Shown here: in pieces, positions 9,333 to 16,905 of the stretch
Layout: each line of letters opens with the position of its first letter
Numbering within the stretch: position 1 is the first letter of the stretch
DNA from: Sulfitobacter sp. W027
GTDB taxonomy: Bacteria; Pseudomonadota; Alphaproteobacteria; Rhodobacterales; Rhodobacteraceae
Direction of reading: 5' to 3'
DNA: 64,000 nucleotides
Assembly (NCBI RefSeq): GCF_025143985.1
Contig: NZ_CP083564.1
Location: 621,501-685,500, forward strand
The notes under the pieces: generated by a model
Told to the model about the DNA's origin: nothing
The model's input: the letters and a program-made list of their open reading frames with translations, nothing else
Database searches by the model: none
Program-made: the position numbers and the translations under genes

Positions 9333-9442
9333 TGGGCCACTGGCTGAAACGCGCGGGCTGGTTCGTGGCGCTTTGGCTGGCCAGTGTCGCCCTGCTGGCG
9401 GTCATCGCCTATGGCATTCGGCTGGTGATCATGCCCGGCTGA
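9332..9442 (+). CDS. DUF2474-type single-helix peptide of the bd oxidase operon
   Basis: A 36-residue peptide beginning MGHWLKRAGWFVALWLASVA with one membrane helix at about residues 9-32. Its ATG overlaps the cioB stop. Small one-helix proteins of this kind (DUF2474, comparable in size and place with E. coli CydX) follow cioAB in many Proteobacteria, and the analogous CydX stabilises the oxidase. I infer a third subunit. The W-x8-GW-FV-LWL pattern and coupled start make it convincing despite its length. Confidence 0.8.
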   Translation: MGHWLKRAGWFVALWLASVALLAVIAYGIRLVIMPG

Positions 9443-9524
9443 CGCAGCGGCGCGTGCCTCGGGCCTTGCCAAGTCCGGCGGCTTCTGGCCTCTTCGGGCC
9501 AAAGCAGCACGAAAGGACAGCCCG

Positions 9525-10490
9525 ATGCGCGCCATGCAAGTCACCGCCTATGACGAACCGCTCACCCTGCAAGAGCTTGAGATGCCGATGCCGGGGCAAG
9601 GTGAGGTGCTGATCCAAGTCGATACTTGCGGGCTGAACTTTGGCGATTTGCTGATCATCAAAGGCACCTATCAGGAAAAGCCGCCGCTGCCCTTTACCTT
9701 GGGGATGGAAATGGCGGGCACGATCACCGCTCTGGGCGCGGGGGTCGAGAATTTGAAAGTCGGGCAGCGCGTGGCGGCCTATACCGGGTTCGACGGGCTG
9801 GCCGAATACGCCGCCATTCCCGCCGCAGTCTGCGTGCCGATCCCTGAAGAAATGAGTTCGGTCGACGCCGCCGCCTTCCTGATCGCCTATGGCACCAGCC
9901 ATGTGGCGCTGGACTATAAGGCGCGGCTGCAGCCGGGCGAGCGGTTGCTGGTCTTGGGTGCATCGGGCGGCATTGGCCTGACGGCGGTGGAGATGGGCAA
10001 ACTGATGGGGGCCGAGGTGATCGCCGTGGCGCGGGGTGCGGACAAGCTCGCTGTCTGCAAAGAGGCGGGGGCCGATCATCTGATCAACTCCGAGACCGAC
10101 GACATCCGCGCGATCGTCAAGGAATTGGGCGGGGCCGATGTGGTCTATGACCCGGTGGGCGGCGACCAGTTCAAAGCCGCCATGCGTGCCTGCAATCCCG
10201 AAGCGCGGCTGATCCCGCTGGGCTTTGCTAGCGGTGAGGTGCCGCAGATTCCGGCCAATATCCTGCTGGTCAAGAACCTCACCGCGCTGGGCTTTTACTG
10301 GGGTGGCTATGCCAAGATCAAACCTTCGGTGCTGACCGACAGTTTCGCCGAGCTGATCAAATGGTATGTCGCGGGCAAGCTGAAGCCCCATGTCAGCAAC
10401 GTCATGCCGCTGGAGCAGGCGAATGAGGCGCTGGCCCTGCTGCGCGACCGCAAGGCGACGGGCAAGGTGGTGGTGGAAGTGGCGCGCTAA
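9525..10490 (+). CDS. NADPH:quinone oxidoreductase, medium-chain dehydrogenase family
   Basis: Zinc-free medium-chain reductase (321 residues) resembling QorA/Qor2: GroES-like N-domain (1-125) with the CGLNFGDLLIIKG segment, then a Rossmann domain with VLGASGGIGLTAVEMGKLMGA near residues 143-164 for NADPH. The zinc-ligand cysteines of alcohol dehydrogenases are absent, as in quinone reductases. GAAAGGA lies seven bases before the ATG. It is a separate unit from cioAB, with an 82-base gap. The exact substrate (quinone or enone) is open. Its stop overlaps the convergent exporter gene's stop. Confidence 0.88.
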   Translation: MRAMQVTAYDEPLTLQELEMPMPGQGEVLIQVDTCGLNFGDLLIIKGTYQEKPPLPFTLGMEMAGTITALGAGVENLKVGQRVAAYTGFDGLAEYAAIPAAVCVPIPEEMSSVDAAAFLIAYGTSHVALDYKARLQPGERLLVLGASGGIGLTAVEMGKLMGAEVIAVARGADKLAVCKEAGADHLINSETDDIRAIVKELGGADVVYDPVGGDQFKAAMRACNPEARLIPLGFASGEVPQIPANILLVKNLTALGFYWGGYAKIKPSVLTDSFAELIKWYVAGKLKPHVSNVMPLEQANEALALLRDRKATGKVVVEVAR

Positions 10491-11467
10491 GCGCGCCGTC
10501 CGCCCTGCAAACGGGTCACGCGCAGCGCCTTTTGGCGCTCGCGCAGATAGACGAACAGGCCCGAGGCAAGGATCAGCGCGATCCCGACCCAGACCTCCCA
10601 GACCGGGAGATCGCCGAAGATTACGAAACCCCAGAACACCGCCAGCGGCAGGCCGATGTATTCGAATGGGGCCACCGTGGCCGCATCGCCCAGCCGGTAG
10701 GCTTGGCTCAGGCAATAGCCGATCAGCGCGATGTTGAGGCCGATGCCGAGGAAGGTGAGGTAATCCTCCTGCGCCGGCCAAATCCACGCCCGCAGCAGGA
10801 ACTGGAGCGAAGCACTGCTGCCCTCATCCACGAACCGCCCGTCACCAGCGATCAGGAAGAACCCAAGGGACACGGCAACGAAGGCGGCCTGAATATAGAC
10901 CATCAAGGCCGATGCTTTAGAGTTCACGCCCAGCTTACGGGTCATCAATTGGTTCAGCGCATAGGTCAGCGCCGCCAGTACCGGCAGCAGCAAGACCCAG
11001 CGGGAGACGTCGAGCGTCGCCGTCGAAGCCCATGGCCGCATCATGATGACCACGCCAACAAACCCCACGATTACGGCGCCAAGACGCAGCGGGCCGACCT
11101 TTTCGCCCAGAAGCGGGATCGACAGCAGGGTGATGAACAGGGGTGCGGCAAAGAACAGCGCCGTCGCTTCGGCCAAGGGCAGGACCGACAGCGCTAGAAA
11201 GAAGGACATGTTCGAGATCACGATCAGCAGCCCGCGCAGCAGATGCAGCCCCGGCTGGCGCGTCTTGAGCAGATGAAACCCGCCCTCAAGTTTGACCAGT
11301 ACCAGCCCCAGAATGATCCCGATGGCCGAGCGCGTAAAAACGATCTGATGCAGCGGATAGCCGCCCGACAGACGTTTGATGAGCATGTCATTGACCGAAA
11401 TCGCGGCCACGCCGAGAAGGATCAGACCGATCGCCAGACCGGCGCGGTTATGGGGAGTAGTTGTCAT
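10487..11467 (-). CDS. EamA-family (DMT superfamily) transporter
   Basis: Inner-membrane protein of 326 residues with two tandem EamA repeats of about five helices each (roughly 10-145 and 160-310). Repeat hallmarks include PLAEATALFFAAPLF and PFEYIGLPLAVFWGFVIFGD. The superfamily exports or takes up metabolites such as amino acids and nucleosides; the substrate cannot be read from sequence. It is convergent with the quinone reductase gene (stop codons overlap) and divergent from the CoxG-like gene. Confidence 0.88.
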   Translation of the reverse strand: MTTTPHNRAGLAIGLILLGVAAISVNDMLIKRLSGGYPLHQIVFTRSAIGIILGLVLVKLEGGFHLLKTRQPGLHLLRGLLIVISNMSFFLALSVLPLAEATALFFAAPLFITLLSIPLLGEKVGPLRLGAVIVGFVGVVIMMRPWASTATLDVSRWVLLLPVLAALTYALNQLMTRKLGVNSKASALMVYIQAAFVAVSLGFFLIAGDGRFVDEGSSASLQFLLRAWIWPAQEDYLTFLGIGLNIALIGYCLSQAYRLGDAATVAPFEYIGLPLAVFWGFVIFGDLPVWEVWVGIALILASGLFVYLRERQKALRVTRLQGGRRA

Positions 11468-11570
11468 GGCAAAGACCTACCAGCCCGGCGCGGGAGGTCC
11501 AGCGCTTTGACGTTGGTTTGCGCAGAATTACCCGCTAGACTGGTGGGATACGCCAAAGGGAGAGCCAGCC

Positions 11571-12092
11571 ATGCAGATGTCCGACACCCGTCAGATCGCC
11601 GCCACCCCAGCTGAGGTCTATGCCGCGCTGCTGGACCCTGAGATGCTGCAAACCTGTGTGCCCGGCGCGCAGGATGTAACCGGCTCGGTTGAAGAGGGTT
11701 ATGACGCCACCGTCGTGCAAAAGGTCGGCCCGGTGAAGGCGACCTTTAAGGGCCATGTGAAACTCTCTGATCTCGTGCCGAACGAAGCGCTGACCATCAC
11801 GGGCGAGGGCAAGGGCGGTGCAGCCGGTTTCGCCAAAGGCGGTGCGGAAGTGCGGCTTGCCGAAAAGGACGGCGGCACCGAGCTGAGCTATGATGTCGAG
11901 GCCAAAGTCGGCGGCAAGCTGGCGCAGCTTGGCAGTCGGATCATCGACGGTTTCGCAAAAAAGATGGCAGATCAGTTCTTTGATAGCCTGCAATCCTCGC
12001 TCGAAGGTCCGGCAGAAGAGACGGGCGAAAGCGCGGAAGCTGATGAAGACGCCCCCGCCAAAAAGGGCTGGTTCGGCCGCGCCAAGACTTGA
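11571..12092 (+). CDS. CoxG-like SRPBCC protein (orphan)
   Basis: A 173-residue protein with the SRPBCC helix-grip fold of the carbon monoxide dehydrogenase subunit G family. It opens MSDTRQIAATPAEVYAALLD, and residues 1-145 form the domain. A short acidic and then basic tail (EEDAPAKK-type, ending GWFGRAKT) follows. CoxG helps recruit or mature CO dehydrogenase at the membrane in Oligotropha. No coxMSL genes are present here, so its job is unknown; such orphan copies are widespread. It is followed by an ABC exporter 63 bases on. Confidence 0.8.
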   Translation: MQMSDTRQIAATPAEVYAALLDPEMLQTCVPGAQDVTGSVEEGYDATVVQKVGPVKATFKGHVKLSDLVPNEALTITGEGKGGAAGFAKGGAEVRLAEKDGGTELSYDVEAKVGGKLAQLGSRIIDGFAKKMADQFFDSLQSSLEGPAEETGESAEADEDAPAKKGWFGRAKT

Positions 12093-12155
12093 AGGCATCT
12101 GTTCACCCGGCCCAAAGCCAGTTAGGTTGCCCGCCTTACCAAAGCGGAGACGACC

Positions 12156-13085
12156 ATGCCGACAATCGTGGATATTCAGAACCTGCGTAAATCCTACGCG
12201 GGCGGTTTCGAGGCGCTTAAAGGGGTCAATCTGGAGATTGAGCAGGGCGAAATCCTTGCTCTTCTCGGCTCCAACGGGGCGGGCAAGACGACGCTGATCT
12301 CGACCATCTGTGGCATCACCACCGCGACCAGCGGCAAGGTAACCGTGGGCGGCCATGACATTAAGGACGATTTTCGCGCGGCACGTTCGATGATCGGACT
12401 GGTCCCGCAGGAGATCAATCTCGAACCTTTCGAGCGGGTGCTCAACACCGTGCGCTTCTCGCGCGGGCTGTTTGGCCGGCCGGCGGATGAGGCGGTGCTG
12501 GAGAAAATCCTGCGTCAACTTTCGCTCTGGGATAAGAAAGACAGCCAGATCCGTGAGCTTTCGGGCGGAATGAAGCGCCGGGTGCTGATCGCCAAGGCGT
12601 TGTCGCATGACCCAAAGGTGCTGTTTCTGGACGAGCCCACCGCGGGCGTTGATGTGGAGCTGCGCAAGGACATGTGGGAGATCGTCGCGGGGCTGAAAGC
12701 CTCTGGCGTGACGATCATCCTGACCACCCATTATATCGAAGAGGCAGAGGCCATCGCGGACCGGATCGGCGTCATCGCCAAGGGTGAACTGCTGCTGGTC
12801 GAAGAGAAAGACGCTCTAATGGCGCGGATGGGCAAAAAGCAACTTGAAGTGCAGCTCACCGAGCCGATCACCGAAGTCCCACTGGCGCTGCGATCGCCGG
12901 ATGTGGAGTTGTCCACCGACGGGCAGTCCCTGATCTACACCTATGACACCAACGCCGAGCGGACCGGCATCACTAAGCTACTCTCGAAAGTCGCCGAAAG
13001 CGGTCTGGTGTTGCAGGACGTGGCGACACGGCAAAGCAGTCTGGAAGATATCTTCGTCGATCTGCTCAAGGAGGATGCGGCATGA
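12156..13085 (+). CDS. ABC transporter ATP-binding protein (ABC-2 exporter)
   Basis: Cytoplasmic ATPase of 309 residues that powers the permease encoded next. Walker [10 protein letters not shown] lies at residues 38-46, the signature LSGGM at 135-139 and Walker B VLFLDE at 155-160, with a switch His in TTHYIEEAE. The C-terminal extension (about 225-309) is typical of the YadG/CcmA drug- and polysaccharide-export group. It overlaps the permease by four bases (ATGA). Substrate unknown. Confidence 0.92.
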   Translation: MPTIVDIQNLRKSYAGGFEALKGVNLEIEQGEILALLGSNGAGKTTLISTICGITTATSGKVTVGGHDIKDDFRAARSMIGLVPQEINLEPFERVLNTVRFSRGLFGRPADEAVLEKILRQLSLWDKKDSQIRELSGGMKRRVLIAKALSHDPKVLFLDEPTAGVDVELRKDMWEIVAGLKASGVTIILTTHYIEEAEAIADRIGVIAKGELLLVEEKDALMARMGKKQLEVQLTEPITEVPLALRSPDVELSTDGQSLIYTYDTNAERTGITKLLSKVAESGLVLQDVATRQSSLEDIFVDLLKEDAA

Positions 13086-13843
13086 ACTGGACCGCGATCA
13101 AAGCCATCTACGCCTTTGAAATGGCGCGTTTCTTTCGCACCATCACGCAGAGCATCATCTCCCCGGTGCTATCAACCTCGCTCTACTTCGTTGTTTTCGG
13201 CGCAGCCATCGGCAGCCGGATCGAAGAGGTCGAGGGCGTGAGCTATGGCGCCTTTATCGTGCCGGGGCTGATCATGCTGAGCGTCATCACGCAGTCGATC
13301 TCAAACGCCTCTTTCGGCATCTATTTCCCGAAATTTATCGGCACGGTTTATGAGCTCCTTTCGGCCCCAATCAACTTTTTCGAGATCGTCATCGGCTATG
13401 TCGGGGCGGCTGCGACCAAAGCGCTGTTTATCGGCACGATCATCCTGATCACGGCGTTTTTCTTTGTCGACATCACAATCCAGCATCCCATCGCCATGTT
13501 CGCTTTCCTGATCCTGACCTGCATCAGTTTCGCGCTGATGGGCTTCATCATCGGAATCTGGGCGGGGAATTTTGAGCAGTTGCAACTGGTGCCGCTCTTG
13601 ATCGTCACGCCGTTGGTCTTCCTCGGCGGGTCCTTCTACTCGATCTCGATGCTGCCGCCGGTCTGGCAGGTGATCTCGCATTTCAATCCGGTGGTCTATC
13701 TGATCTCAGGCTTTCGTTGGGCATTTTTCGGTTCTGCCGATGTGCCAATCCTCACCAGCCTTGCCGCAATCGCGCTGTTTACGGCGCTTTGCCTTGTTGT
13801 GATCTGGTGGATTTTCCGCACCGGCTGGCGTCTGCGGGCCTGA
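13082..13843 (+). CDS. ABC-2 type permease (YadH-like)
   Basis: Membrane partner of the preceding ATPase: 253 residues with about six helices and the ABC-2 family segment [19 protein letters not shown] near residues 177-196. YadGH-type transporters export unknown envelope or drug-like substrates. Translation is coupled through the ATGA overlap. Confidence 0.9.
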   Translation: MNWTAIKAIYAFEMARFFRTITQSIISPVLSTSLYFVVFGAAIGSRIEEVEGVSYGAFIVPGLIMLSVITQSISNASFGIYFPKFIGTVYELLSAPINFFEIVIGYVGAAATKALFIGTIILITAFFFVDITIQHPIAMFAFLILTCISFALMGFIIGIWAGNFEQLQLVPLLIVTPLVFLGGSFYSISMLPPVWQVISHFNPVVYLISGFRWAFFGSADVPILTSLAAIALFTALCLVVIWWIFRTGWRLRA

Positions 13844-13860
13844 GGGCCGCGAAACTTCTG

Positions 13861-13888
13861 CGCCCGCCTTGTTTGCGCGGGGTGGGCG
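13861..13888 (+). promoter_or_regulatory. hairpin overlapping the S49 peptidase ribosome site
   Basis: CGCCCGCC (13861-13868) pairs with GGTGGGCG (13881-13888) through one G-U pair. The right arm contains the only purine-rich stretch before the start at 13895, so the stem could hide the ribosome-binding site, or act as a weak terminator for the ABC operon. No T run follows. Confidence 0.35.
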
Positions 13889-13894
13889 TTCTAC

Positions 13895-14701
13895 ATGAGA
13901 AGAATGAGAATTCGGCTGCCCTTCCTTAAATCCCCGCCCAGCGTTTCCGTGATCCGGCTTTCCGGCATGATCGGATCGCAGGGCCGCGCGGTGTTGAACG
14001 ATGCCACCATGGGTCCGGTCATCGAAAAGGCTTTTGCCAAGGGCAAGCCTGCCGCTGTCGCGTTGGAGATTAACTCTCCCGGTGGCAGTCCGGTGCAATC
14101 ATCGCTGATCGGCGCACGCATTCGGCGGTTGGCGGAGGAAAAGAACATCCCCGTCATCGCTTTTGTCGAAGATGTCGCCGCCTCGGGCGGTTACTGGCTG
14201 GCGGCTGCGGCGGATGAGATTTACGCGGACCCAAGCTCGATCTTGGGCTCAATCGGGGTGATCTCGGCCTCTTTCGGGGTGCATGAGTTCATCCGGGAAC
14301 ATGGAGTTGAGCGGCGCGTCTATACGGCAGGGCAGAGCAAATCCATGCTCGACCCGTTCCGCCCTGAAAACCCCGAGGATGTTGCCCGGCTGAAGGTGCT
14401 GTTGGAAGACATCCACGAGAATTTTATCGACCATGTAAAGACACGCCGTGCGGGCAAACTGCCCGAGGGGCAAGACCTCTTCACCGGGGAAATTTGGCTG
14501 GCGAAACGCGCCGCCGAACTGGGGTTGATCGACGGCATCGGCCATCTGAAACCCCTGCTGAAAGAGCGCTTTGGCGAGAAGGTCAAACTGCGCCGCTACG
14601 GAGCGAAACGCGGGCTTCTGTCACGCTTTGGCGTACAGATGGTACAAGACGCGGTGCAGGGCATAGAGGAACGCGCAGCCTATGCGCGGTTTGGTCTCTA
14701 G
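13895..14701 (+). CDS. S49-family peptidase (SppA/SohB-like)
   Basis: Signal-peptide-peptidase-type serine protease of 268 residues. The nucleophile is Ser97 in AASGGYWLA and the general base is probably Lys149 in AGQSKSMLDPF. The 52-residue spacing equals that reported for the Ser147/Lys199 dyad of Bacillus SppA. The NSPGG oxyanion loop is at 60-64. No strong N-terminal membrane helix is evident, so it is probably soluble or peripheral. A second in-frame ATG three codons downstream is an alternative start. It leads a run with a 54-residue Cys4 peptide and a cation antiporter. Confidence 0.88.
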   Translation: MRRMRIRLPFLKSPPSVSVIRLSGMIGSQGRAVLNDATMGPVIEKAFAKGKPAAVALEINSPGGSPVQSSLIGARIRRLAEEKNIPVIAFVEDVAASGGYWLAAAADEIYADPSSILGSIGVISASFGVHEFIREHGVERRVYTAGQSKSMLDPFRPENPEDVARLKVLLEDIHENFIDHVKTRRAGKLPEGQDLFTGEIWLAKRAAELGLIDGIGHLKPLLKERFGEKVKLRRYGAKRGLLSRFGVQMVQDAVQGIEERAAYARFGL

Positions 14702-14704
14702 CGC

Positions 14705-14869
14705 ATGGTTTTTAAGATCGTTCTGCTCTTTCTGGTGGCCATGGGCCTTTTGGCTTGGTTTGGAAAAATGCATTGGCTAGGAGGCAAACGCCTGTCCCGG
14801 ACCAAATGCCGTGACTGCGGACGTTACCGCATTGGCAAAGGCGATTGTGCCTGTAAGGGAGGGCGTTAA
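14705..14869 (+). CDS. 54-residue membrane peptide with four cysteines
   Basis: One N-terminal membrane helix (about residues 3-20) is followed by a basic segment with Cys35, Cys38, Cys48 and Cys50 (CRDC and CAC pairs), which could form a miniature zinc ribbon. It starts three bases after the peptidase stop, and its TAA overlaps the antiporter ATG (TAATG), with GGGAGGG serving the next gene. I do not recognise the family. Position, coupling and the ordered cysteines argue that it is real. Confidence 0.65.
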   Translation: MVFKIVLLFLVAMGLLAWFGKMHWLGGKRLSRTKCRDCGRYRIGKGDCACKGGR

Positions 14870-15828
14870 TGCTGATGCCGTGGCTACTGTCGGGGCTTGG
14901 CCTCGTAATCCTGCTGTTCGCGGGGGATGCTCTGGTCAAAGGGGCGGTGAACCTGTCGCTGCGCCTTGGGGTGCCCGCGCTGATTGTCAGTCTGACGATC
15001 GTGGCCTTTGGCACCTCTGCGCCTGAACTGCTGATTTCGGTCAAGGCGATCTTGGACAACGCGCCGGGTTTGGCGCTTGGGAATGTCGTCGGGTCGAACA
15101 CGGCGAACATCCTGATGGTATTGGGTATTCCGGCGTTGCTGGCGACGATGCACACCTCGGAATGCAGCACGCGTAAGACCTATAACCAGATGATCGCCGC
15201 CTCGGTCTTGTTCATCGCGCTGGCTTTCCGCGGGGTCTTTGACTGGATCGCGGGGCTGATCCTGCTCGCTGGGCTGGCCTATATGCTCTATGACGCTTTT
15301 GGCGATGCCAAGGATCACCGTCACGCTTGTCGCAGCGGTGCCGCTGAGGATGAGGAAGAGCTTGAAGGCGCTGACCCCAATATGGCCGGTTGGCAGATTG
15401 CGCTGTTCCTGATCCTTGGTCTGATTGGCCTGCCCTTGGGCGCAAGCCTTCTGGTGGATAACGCCACGATCATCGCCCAGACCTATGGGGTGAGTGACAC
15501 AGTGATTGGCCTGACGCTTGTGGCCGTGGGCACATCGCTGCCGGAATTGGCGACCACCGTGATGGCCGCGCTGCGCCGTCAGGCGGATGTGGCGCTTGGC
15601 AACGTTATCGGCTCGAACATGTTTAACCTGCTGGCAATCATCGGCATCGCGAGCCTTGTTGGCCCAATTAAGGTCGACGAAGCCTTCTTGCGGATCGACC
15701 TTTGGGTGATGCTGGGCGCGTCGCTGTTGCTGATCCCCTTCGTTTATCTGGGGCGGGATATCACGCGGCTTTGGGGTGTGGCGCTCAGCGCGCTTTATGG
15801 ACTTTATTTGTTTATCATCCTGATCTGA
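14869..15828 (+). CDS. CaCA-family calcium/sodium antiporter (YrbG-like)
   Basis: Inner-membrane cation exchanger of 319 residues with two inverted repeats. The alpha-repeat motifs are FGTSAPELLISV with GNVVGSNTANILMVLG, and VGTSLPELATTV with GNVIGSNMFNLLAIIG. An acidic cytoplasmic loop (AEDEEELEGADP) separates the halves. E. coli YrbG is the model. It is translationally coupled to the preceding peptide. Confidence 0.93.
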   Translation: MLMPWLLSGLGLVILLFAGDALVKGAVNLSLRLGVPALIVSLTIVAFGTSAPELLISVKAILDNAPGLALGNVVGSNTANILMVLGIPALLATMHTSECSTRKTYNQMIAASVLFIALAFRGVFDWIAGLILLAGLAYMLYDAFGDAKDHRHACRSGAAEDEEELEGADPNMAGWQIALFLILGLIGLPLGASLLVDNATIIAQTYGVSDTVIGLTLVAVGTSLPELATTVMAALRRQADVALGNVIGSNMFNLLAIIGIASLVGPIKVDEAFLRIDLWVMLGASLLLIPFVYLGRDITRLWGVALSALYGLYLFIILI

Positions 15829-15840
15829 GGAGGGCGACAG

Positions 15841-16620
15841 ATGCGGCGGGCATTGGTGACCGGAGCCGGGCAACGTCTGGGCCGCGCCATGGCGCTGTAT
15901 CTTGGGCAGCGGGGCTTTGATGTGGCGGTGCATTACGCCACCTCACGCGACGGGGCCGAGGCGACCGCCGCCGAGATCGCCGCCATGGGCTGTGGTGCTG
16001 TAGCGCTACAGGCAGACCTCTTGGATGATGCCGCGACCGAAGCGCTATTGCCCCGCGCGGCAGAGGCGCTCGGCGGGCCGATCACCTGCCTTGTGAACAA
16101 CGCGTCAATTTTCGAACAGGACGATATCATCAGCGCCAGTCGCGAAAGCTGGGACCGCCATATGGGCAGCAACCTGCGGGCGCCTTTCGTGCTGACGCAG
16201 GCGATGGCGGGGCAGGGGGTGTCGCCCGAAACCGACGACAGAGGAGTGCCGCGGTCGAGCGGTTTGATCGTTAATATGCTCGACCAACGGGTCCGTAACC
16301 TTACGCCGGAATTCACCACCTATACGATCGCCAAGATGGGCCTCTGGGCGATGACGCGCACGACCGCACAGGCGCTGGCGCCCGCGATCCGGGTCAATGG
16401 GATCGGCCCCGGCCCCACCTTGCAGGGCTCTCATCAAGACGCCGAAGACTTTGCCGCACAGCGGCGCGCCACGGTTCTAGGCCGGGGAGCTAATCCTGAG
16501 GATATTACGGCAGCACTTGGGTATTTCATCGATTCGCCGGGGGTCACAGGGCAGTTGATCTGCACTGACGGAGGCGAACATTTGCAGTGGGATAAAAGCC
16601 CCAGAAGCCCCGCAAACTGA
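15841..16620 (+). CDS. SDR oxidoreductase, probable pteridine reductase (FolM-like)
   Basis: NAD(P)H-dependent short-chain reductase of 259 residues. Nucleotide loop TGAGQRLG at 7-14, NNAS at 86-89, and catalytic Tyr161-x3-Lys165. The usual catalytic serine is replaced by Asp148, 13 residues before the Tyr. That is the Asp/Tyr arrangement of PTR1-type pteridine reductases and FolM (dihydromonapterin reductase). A role in tetrahydropterin or folate metabolism is therefore inferred. No folB or folK lies beside it. It starts 12 bases after the antiporter stop with AGGAGGG upstream. Confidence 0.8.
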   Translation: MRRALVTGAGQRLGRAMALYLGQRGFDVAVHYATSRDGAEATAAEIAAMGCGAVALQADLLDDAATEALLPRAAEALGGPITCLVNNASIFEQDDIISASRESWDRHMGSNLRAPFVLTQAMAGQGVSPETDDRGVPRSSGLIVNMLDQRVRNLTPEFTTYTIAKMGLWAMTRTTAQALAPAIRVNGIGPGPTLQGSHQDAEDFAAQRRATVLGRGANPEDITAALGYFIDSPGVTGQLICTDGGEHLQWDKSPRSPAN

Positions 16621-16905
16621 TAGCCATGCGAGAAGTTTTGCACGTCCTTAACCTATGTAACCAAAGTGTTACCGAAACCCCTTTGTTTTCAGGGGCTTGT
16701 TTCACAGTAAACAAAAGGATGAGCAAAATCAGGACATTATGGGCGTGCCTAAAAATTAGGCAAATCAGCGAACCATGTTAAAAACAAAGAGAAATCCGAG
16801 ATGCCCAGAAGTTATCGTCAGACTTATCCACATCTTCAGTGGACATGTTAAAGCTTGCCCCCATTGCCGTCCTATTGCAGCAAAGCATGAGAATCAGCGC
16901 CTAAG
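16621..16905. other. AT-rich intergenic region before uvrC
   Basis: This is the longest fully sequenced gap and the most AT-rich stretch in the window. It holds TTGTTT-6nt-AAACAA (16697-16714), a GCCTAA-AAA-TTAGGC palindrome (16747-16761), two copies of CATGTTAAA (near 16774 and 16845) and a perfect DnaA box. A 20-codon frame begins at ATG 16719 behind AAAAGG but resembles nothing known. The region probably carries the uvrC-pgsA-moaDE promoter. Confidence 0.45.
16824..16832 (+). promoter_or_regulatory. consensus DnaA box TTATCCACA
   Basis: Exact match to the TTATNCACA consensus in the AT-rich gap before uvrC. It could be an isolated regulatory site or a titration site for DnaA. I found no cluster of further boxes around it, so an origin is not claimed. 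Confidence 0.5.

Noticed and set aside
9478..9495. Small stem (TGGCC/GGCCA) after the bd oxidase operon as a terminator
   Set aside because: Only about five base pairs and no T run.
16719..16781. 20-codon frame after AAAAGG in the uvrC upstream gap
   Set aside because: Too short, without recognisable features; chance occurrence in AT-rich DNA is likely.
16621..16905. Chromosomal replication origin
   Set aside because: A single consensus DnaA box, without a cluster and without dnaA, parAB or gid genes nearby, is insufficient.
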